From NCBI RefSeq assembly GCF_963678635.1, contig NC_087063.1, positions 76,155,617 through 76,219,616 of the forward strand: a DNA stretch of 64,000 nucleotides, read 5' to 3'. The translations under genes and the position numbers were made by a program. The DNA comes from Symsagittifera roscoffensis (Eukaryota; Xenacoelomorpha; Acoela; Convolutidae). The notes under the pieces were generated by a model. It worked only from the letters and a program-made list of their open reading frames with translations, had not been told where the DNA came from and made no database searches. Of this stretch, positions 57,657-64,000 are shown piece after piece; positions within the stretch are counted from its first letter, which is position 1; the number at the start of each line of letters is the position of its first letter.

Positions 57657-58313
57657 ATGATGAGAAGTCAAAGAAATTTTTCACGAGTTCCGACACAAGT
57701 TCGGCGATTTCATTTGAATGGGAGTCGTGCCCAAGGCCGCATAAAAATGAACTCGCAGATTAGCCTCAGACACAATTACCTAGATCGGAAAGACGGAGAT
57801 GACAAGCCGATGGTGAGAGGTCGAGTGAAGGAGTCACGGGTCGTGGCCCCCGAGAATGCGAGGAAGGAAGTGAGTGGATCGACTTCCGTGGAGACAGACG
57901 ACAGGTACTGGATACCCATCAGAGCTTTCACGAATGACTATGTCAACAACGGGGCTGCTAAAGTGGAACTGGATCCGAACCTTGAATGGACCATGTTGAG
58001 CTACAAAACCTACCGGTCGATTGAATCAGAGGTGCCCCTGAGACAGGCCGAGGAAAACCTCGAGACAAAAACAGGAGACAGTTTGGGTGTAGTCGGCAAA
58101 GATTCGATCGTGCTTCAGTTGGCACAGTTTCACAGAAGGTCGATGGTGGTCGATGGACTGGATGTTGATCTATTACTTGGACTCGTTTGGTATGAACGGT
58201 ACGAAGATTTTGTTTTCGACATGAAGCACGATGTTTTGAAAACTGGGTTGAAGCGCAGTAGTCCAATTCAGGATAGATTCAGATTTTCTGGGAGACCGAG
58301 ACTTCGGGTCTGA
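57657..58313 (+). pseudogene. Retropepsin-like segment 5 (218-codon ORF)
   Basis: A basic N-terminal stretch leads into 'GAAKVELDPNLEWTMLSYKT' (Asp-Pro-Asn in place of Asp-Thr-Gly, about codons 105-124), then 'ETKTGDSLGVVGK', a flap-like turn, and 'SMVVDGLDVDLLLGLVWYER' at about 58140-58200, an excellent match to the conserved FVVVxGLDVDhLLGLDFhxxY block. This is the best single piece of evidence for a retropepsin origin. ORF length fits one protease domain plus linker. The catalytic triad is absent. Confidence 0.55.
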
Positions 58314-58567
58314 GATGGACTGGAGACCGGAACAGTATGCGTCAACGCAGCTAAGCCTACAGACTCTTGTGAGGCGAAGAGTGCGAAACCGCTAAAGTGG
58401 GCGCTGGCTTACCCCGAGAGTGCAGGTTCTGGCACAAAAATGGCTGGGTGTGACGTGGCAGTGACACGCGAAAATCAAGCCGGCTCGGCGGTAACAGTTG
58501 ACGACGCTGCTGAGCGAGTCGGCACCGAAGTTCCGAAAGTAGGGATCAGGAGAACGAGTATAAGGGA

Positions 58568-59396
58568 ATGAGTCAAGGCTCTGTGAGAGAAAGTGATCTG
58601 GAGAATTGCGAACCCGACGACAACTCAATGGAACGGGTGTGCCCGACGGAGATGGGACACATTGAGAAATTGGTCGATGAGCATAGTGGGGACAATGCTG
58701 TGGCACTAGGCGAGGTTAGGAGCGGAAAAACGATTGTAATGGGGGTGTCAACGCATGGAATTGGATTATTTCCGGTTACTTTCCAATTCTGAGTCGCCCA
58801 ATTACATCCTTGCTGTCACACAGATACGATACACAATGGTTGGACGAGAGAGAAGAGATGTAACGATTGCACCGGGCGGCAATGAGAACGACACAAAAAG
58901 CTCTTTCGACGGATCTGACGATGTTGGGCTGAGTTTTGACGAGGACGAGACGGCAGCTGCTTTTCTGAGTAGTGGGGACGATGCGCGAGGACAGACGATG
59001 AGTGAAGCCGTCCAAAGTCCATATGACAATAACACGGACGGAACAAAAACTACTTGGGCTGAATTGTGCCAAGAGATGACGGAAACGACGTGCGAACACA
59101 GATTGTCTACGAAAGTATGGGACGAACGTCAAAATCTGCAAGTGATTAGCAGATCAGAAGGTTACTTCAGGTCTTTCAATAGATGCCAAGCAGACGAAGA
59201 ACGAGGTGGATTTGACGACAGAAGGGAAGTGGGGCCTAAAGAAAAGAAGGCTGCCTACTTCCATAACCTAATTGATCGATGGAAAAGTGTGGACTCATTT
59301 GGGGAAGCGGACGTTGACCGGGGCTGGGTTAAACCTGAATGCGAGGTCCCCAAGCAGTGCTGGCGACCAACCGACGACCAAGTGACGGATGGATGA
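58568..59396 (+). pseudogene. C-terminal ORFs of the LTR element
   Basis: A 74-codon ORF (58568-58792) overlaps a 213-codon ORF (58755-59396) in another frame. The larger one has an acidic middle ('FDGSDDVGLSFDEDETAAAF') and a charged, Trp-containing C-terminal part. No RT, integrase, envelope or zinc-knuckle motif was found. Function unknown. Confidence 0.4.
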
Positions 59397-61812
59397 AGGC
59401 TGAGGAAGTGACTGAACAGTGCCGCAGCAGGACTACGGGCACCTTGTGGACAGATTGAAATGACAGTAGAAGACTTGAGGTGAGAGATCGGAAGTGCGAA
59501 GTTGTCGGACTGCAGTGAGTAAAACTTGAAACTCTTTTTCCCTCTTTACCTTACTAATCTCATTCGCGATATCTATAGTTACCTTAGAAGTATCTCCACC
59601 AGTAGGACGGATAGAAACTCAGTGAGCACCTGCTAGTATATTTTATTGTTTTGATAGAATGGTGGAGTCATTTCACAACGCGTTTAAAATCTTTCTTAGA
59701 CTCTAAGTTGCGTCACTCAATGAAGCAACTCTGGGTGCTAGTATAAATGAATTGATTATGTAAGAGTCTAAGGAAACTGAAGTCGGAACACGTATACAAT
59801 GGTGCATGTAGTTGTGTCGAAAACTGGAGAGTAGTACAAGGCGGTGTAGTATAGCAGAAAAAGCGAAAGTCTAGTTAAGCAAAAAAAAGATGTTATAAGA
59901 GGGGTTAGCTATTGGATAATGAGCCGAGTTGAGGTGTAAAATTGGGCTATATATTTTATCAGAAAGACGGTAAAAAAACGTTGTCATAAGCATTATTCGG
60001 GAGAATAATAGACAAAAAGGGAAGACTGTAGAATTGGTGATTCTACTGTATTACATGCTATAGTAACCTGAGCGTAAGGTTGATTCGTCATTAAGTTAAA
60101 TAGTACAGCAAACATAGGGTAAAGTTCGAAATAATTGAATCTTCGAAGATGTAGTCCCTCTTATGGCAGAAAACTCAGATGAAGTAAGATTTGCAAACCC
60201 CCCAAATGGGAACTACAGCGGCTAGGTTTATGAAACTCATAGGACAAATACTAGAGATGATTTAACCCCGGCATGTAAAAATCCATAATTCTCGGATCCC
60301 CCGGCTCCAAGTGATAACGGTTCCTGGAAGTGCAAATTACTCTATCAGAATACGGTAACTGGCGGTTGGAATGGAACATAAATATAGTATGTTATTGACC
60401 TACTTGAGGGAAGCTTAAATTCAGAAAACCAGACCCCTTGGACCCCAAATAGACACCAGCCCGACTTCCGGGAGTCGTTTCTCGGACCCCAATGAACGCA
60501 GGAAGCTAAAACTTTGGGATAGCATAGTTAGTGGCAAGATAAACCTTGTGTTATAATTTGAACCAAATCCAGCGGTTGAACCGGAACTTATTAGCACTTT
60601 GGAAAACCACCCCTTAAACCGGAAGTAAGCAATTTACGCAAAAAAATGAGCGAGGGCATATTGAACCTATGGCGGCATCAGATACAACACCTCATCCCCG
60701 AAAAAAGACCACCTAGTGATTGAAACATCTCCGGCGACTCCTTTCGGTGTTAATAGCTTTTCCCCGGGAAAAGTGATACTGGACCTTAGAAGGAGGATAA
60801 CTATGAAAGTATTAACGGGATATAGATGAAACTTGGTAGTTAGGACGCCTATGGGATTCCGAACCCAAATATAGAAGTTTGACGCCGGGTGGCCCCGGGG
60901 TGACCTCAAACTGAACTATGGGCGCTTAGGACCAAATTGCGTGGAAAGCCTCAAAATTAACACCGTAAAGTGGCGTATTTGCCAGCCCAGCCCCTGGAAT
61001 TGAGAATGGGCCACCTTGCTAAAAACTGGGAGTAAACTTGTTTATTGGGATTTAGAGCAGAAGCCGATGGAAATACAGTTTTACTTTGCAACCTTGGAGT
61101 AGAAGAAATAATTTAAAGTGGACTTGGTAAACATTGAGTTCAGTTTAGCTTGGTGAGTGATCTGTTAAAAGCAATTCAACCAGATAAAGAAAAGTAGTCC
61201 CAGAGGAAATAGATAGTAATAGGACCGCGGCATGAGAGTTAAGTTTCCTAAATAGTATGAACGGACGGTGACTTTTTGGTTTGATTTGACCCCTAATAGA
61301 CGAACTACGTTCCCCTAATAGCTAGAAGGTCGGGATTGGATAAGAGTACAGATAGACTTTTATATGTTTCAAATGAATTAGCTACTCATGAAAAGGGTCT
61401 CCCCCTACGCTAGGGAGGTCGGAACTTCAACGGGATAATTAAAATAATGACTTTGGGTTAAAAACTGAGTAAAAATGGCATGGTTTGGAGGTTGAGTTGA
61501 ACTCGAGAGCTTAAATTCACTGCGTTCAAGAAATAGTTGATTAGAATCGTATGACATTTGTTTGCTTGGTCAAATTGTGACAGCTACCGCATGCCGGGTA
61601 TATAATAAGCCTGAAAAGATTGATAAAAGAAACCGAAGTTGGCACGTGGCAGAGTTGACAAGAGGAGGAATATAGTCTTAAACATGTGCGAACGGGTGAT
61701 TTAAGCGGATGTCAGGACTGATAGGGAATGGCGTGACTTAACTAAAACTAAGTGTTAAGAAAGATAAGGAATTGGAGGGTACTGGAGAGCCTGTAAAAGT
61801 TAGAACAGTGTT

Positions 61813-61908
61813 AGTTACTATTAAGAGTAGTTGGTTCTCATCAGAGAAGAGAATGGTGGTAGCTACTATCAACAGTAGTTGGTGCTCATCAGAGTAGAGA
61901 ACAATCAT
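61813..61908 (+). repeat. 48-bp tandem repeat, 2 copies
   Basis: 'AGTAGTTGGTTCTCATCAGA' and its variant recur 48 bases apart in the 3' non-coding part of the LTR element. Confidence 0.85.
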
Positions 61909-61916
61909 TGCTAGCG

Positions 61917-62076
61917 AGCAAGCTGATTGGAACCCGTGTTTAGTACCGGGTTGAATAAATAGTGTGAGCGAGCTGATTGGAACCCGAGATTAGTACCGGG
62001 TTGAATAAGTAATGTGAGAGAGCTGATTGGAGCCCGAGTTTAGTACCGGGATGAATAAGTTGTGTGAGCAAGCTGT
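61917..62076 (+). repeat. 50-bp tandem repeat, 3 copies plus part
   Basis: Units begin GAGC(A/G)AGCTGATTGGA and contain TTAGTACCGGG(T/A)TGAATAA. Starts are near 61917, 61967 and 62017. Confidence 0.9.
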
Positions 62077-62285
62077 GTCGCTAGAGTAGGCGAGTTTTGA
62101 AAAACTGACGAGCGATTGAACAAAACGGGATGCGGGCTTCAAAATAGAATTTGCTAAATAGTAGTTAGCTCATTAAAGCCACTGTGAATTGCTTTTAATT
62201 CCTTTGCGATTGAGAATTTACTCATTGTGACCACGATTTGCTGAACTAGCTAGAAGCGCGAGAGGAGAGCCGAAAAGAGCCTAAA

Positions 62286-62298
62286 ATAAGGGGGAAGT
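62286..62298 (+). promoter_or_regulatory. Polypurine tract of the LTR element
   Basis: ATAAGGGGGAAG directly precedes TG of the 3' LTR, the usual position for plus-strand priming. Confidence 0.7.
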
Positions 62299-62470
62299 TG
62301 CGTAATCCTTTGATCGGCCGATTTAGTCTGACCACCAACATAACCCTCTCGGGATTTTGGATCATTTCGTGTCTTAGTGTCCCACGCTGTTACACGGTAT
62401 AAAGGGGAGAAACTCTGCAGGCGTTAAGTAGATTGAAAGCGTGCTTAGAGGAGACGAAAAAGAATCTACA
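62299..62470 (+). repeat. 3' LTR of the 7.2-kb element
   Basis: 172 bp, starts TGCGTAATCC and ends AATCTACA. TATAAA at 62398-62403. 11 substitutions and one 9-base deletion relative to the 5' LTR. Confidence 0.88.
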
Positions 62471-62700
62471 CGTTGGATCAATTAATGTTGATTTTCCTGA
62501 ACCAGAGAAATAGAACGAGGATTTTTCGAAAAAAATTTTTGAATTGGGTGTTGAATTTGTTTAAAATATCTAAAAGAGTGAGCAGTAGAAAAGAGATGCT
62601 ACCTGGTTTTCATGGAAAAAACTTTAAATAATTTTTATCTCAAAAAATTTTACTTTCATGGAATTCAAAAAATTGGTAACTGGACATCCGCAGCTGAGTA

Positions 62701-63133
62701 CAGGGGTGGATTTAGAAAGGGCGGTATGTGCGGACGCCTCTTCCCCTCAAGGACTCGAACTCCTCACGAACCAAAAGGTACCCCTTTTGCTATTATTGCA
62801 TTACATCCAATTTTCCATACAACCCCAAAAATTTTCTGGAGACATTTTCGGCGCCAAAAACTCTAAATTTGAATAGGAGCGCGCACCAAAAAGGCAATTT
62901 TGGTCAAAACTTTCCAAAAAATACCCAAAAACAGCGCGCAAAAAATTATTCAAGATAGTTTTTTTATAGTTAGTTGGCGCGCAAAAATTTATATCAAGAT
63001 AGCTTTTTTATACTTAGTTCTGGGAGCGTTCGGAAAACCCATTTGGTCGATCTAAAAAAAGGTCGACAAAATGTTTGAAAGTTTTTTGAAAATACGCCCA
63101 GACCCCTCTCGAGAAAATCCCTGATCTGCTCCT
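62701..63133. mobile_element. hAT-like non-autonomous DNA transposon
   Basis: CAGGGGTGGATTTAG at the left and an inverted, longer form at the right (CCCTGATCTGCTCCTGCCTG at about 63118-63137). The inside has a C-rich stretch, 'GAGCGCGCACCAAAAAGG' and a twice-repeated 'AAGATAG(T/C)TTTTTTATA(G/C)TTAGTT' (62955 and 62997). No transposase. Related to 131-434. Confidence 0.5.
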
Positions 63134-63139
63134 GCCTGT

Positions 63140-63760
63140 GTACAGTAGTTTTTTATCGATTATAATGGGTTTTGGAAGTTAAACTAATTAATTATAATCA
63201 ATTGGAGATTAAAAAAATTACACAATGAACTGCATTATCTTTTCTCTATAATTGATAAGTTTGGGGGGAAAATATCATATTATAATCCATTTTATTCTAT
63301 TATGATTTATTGTTTTTGGCTCTGGAATCGACTTTTTTTGTGTCAAGCTAATCTATTGGAAAAAAATCCACTCCACTATAATCCTTTTTTTAATAATATT
63401 AAATCTCCTATCGTTTTTGCAGAAATTTTGCACAAACTGTGAAAGAAGTACTATGTGTCGTCTCTAACAGGTATAACCAGCAAAAAGCAAAAAAGAATAA
63501 AATACCAAATAATTTCAACCGACCCCATCCCCCACGTGTACTATCCCCATGTTACCTACCACCCTCCCCCAATTTACCAACCCACTCGTTTACCGCTCCC
63601 CCATACCCCCCCCCACCCTGGAAGGGTGGATAAAAGTGTTAGCCTGCCTACCATAAACGTGGGATGGTTGGTTGACCTAAAACGGGGAAAAACACATGCG
63701 TAAAAATTCCGTGATTAAATTCCTATTATAATCAATTAATAAATAAGCTTAGAGATACTG
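63140..63760. mobile_element. Copy of the ATCGATTA / C-rich-core element
   Basis: 'TTTTATCGATTATAATGGG' opens it, followed by TTATAATC(A/C)ATT repeats, 'CGTTTTTGCAGAAATTTTGC' (compare 22765-22812), a C-rich core (63521-63630) and 'TATTATAATCAATTAATAA' at 63723. Ends less well preserved than the 22.5-kb copy. Confidence 0.5.
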
Positions 63761-64000
63761 ACAAGAAAATGGCAATAGAAACGATTATGATGCATAGATT
63801 AAGATGCTCGGTTCGGGCAAAGAACAATATGGAATTTTGTTCATCGGCAGGGCAGGGGAAGTTATCTACACTATCCATCGCTTTTTGGACTACATTGACT
63901 GGTTACTATTTAAGAAGAAACTCTCTTCATAGCTCTTCAAGGCAAAACTTCATTCCAAAACGAGCCAATTGTTCTGAAATACGTGTTAGTGTATTGATTT
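63761..64000. other. Window end, nothing recognised
   Basis: No ORF or repeat of note. Confidence 0.5.

Larger units (their letters stand above)
59397..62285 (+). other. Long non-coding 3' part of the LTR element
   Basis: About 2.9 kb of fairly complex, G-rich sequence with dense stops in all frames (only an 80-codon minus-strand ORF at 60667-60909, no motif). It precedes the polypurine tract and so lies inside the element. Nothing recognisable apart from the tandem repeats listed next. Confidence 0.6.
55285..62470 (+). mobile_element. Non-autonomous LTR retrotransposon with retropepsin-like repeats
   Basis: Two direct repeats of 172-181 bp bound a 7.2-kb, GC-richer block. The 3' copy begins TG and ends CA, is preceded by the purine tract AAGGGGGAAG, and contains a TATA box. 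A TGG-initiated putative primer-binding site follows the 5' copy. The coding half (about 55500-59400) has no recognisable reverse transcriptase, RNase H, integrase or Cys-knuckle motif, and instead a series of retropepsin-like segments in changing frames. The LTRs differ at 11 of about 170 aligned bases plus a 9-base indel, so the insertion is not young. The 5' end adjoins the assembly gap. Confidence 0.75.

Noticed and set aside
60667-60909. 80-codon minus-strand ORF in the LTR element as an antisense gene
   Set aside because: Short, no motif, and expected by chance in GC-richer DNA.

Overview
The window is AT-rich, gene-poor, repeat-laden nuclear DNA from an animal, most likely an aquatic invertebrate. 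The animal assignment rests on three things: spliced genes, a rhodopsin-family peptide-type GPCR exon, and a BEL/Pao retrotransposon (a superfamily known only from metazoans). The phylum cannot be fixed from the sequence. Only two host loci are convincing. One is the last exon of a class A GPCR (23992-24887, +). The other is a complete two-exon universal stress protein gene (40777-39360, -) whose splice phases join exactly.

Nearly everything else is mobile or duplicated DNA. The commonest component is a ~500-bp element, about 20 copies of very different ages. It has a hairpin near each end, a 9-bp asymmetric inverted repeat, conserved T/T flanks and head-to-tail arrays. This architecture matches Helentron (Helitron2)-type rolling-circle elements. 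Also present are tRNA-derived SINEs, several TIR or foldback families (one made of ATCGATTATAATCC-type arms around a C-rich core), hAT-like fragments and a decayed BEL/Pao element (27.7-31.6 kb). Two large tandem duplications are almost free of mutations: 1.61 kb x2 at 1843-5072 and 3.275 kb x2 at 45436-51985.

The most unusual object is at the right end: a ~7.2-kb element (55285-62470) with TG...CA LTRs, a TATA box, a plausible primer-binding site and a polypurine tract. No reverse transcriptase, RNase H or integrase can be recognised in it. Its ~3.9-kb coding half instead seems to carry five successive, frame-broken segments that look like diverged retropepsin (aspartic protease) domains. 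In the segments where the first-half motif can be seen, the catalytic Asp is kept but the following Thr/Ser-Gly is lost. A ~2.9-kb non-coding part with its own tandem repeats follows. The retropepsin reading is pattern-based and needs profile searches.

Layout: 0-8.5 kb SINE/hAT remnants, 1.6-kb duplication, old Helentron-like copies; 8.5-23.5 kb Helentron-like copies and arrays, tRNA-like modules, ATCGATTA element; 23.5-24.9 kb MITE, SINE and GPCR exon; 27-32 kb hairpin and BEL/Pao; 33-37 kb old DNA-transposon fragments; 39.3-43.5 kb stress-protein gene and three ~1-kb repeats upstream; 43.4-45 kb foldback element and minisatellite; 45.4-52 kb duplication; 52-55 kb Helentron-like copy, palindromic repeats, a damaged ORF and a 200-N gap; 55.3-62.5 kb LTR element; 62.7-64 kb hAT-like and ATCGATTA copies.
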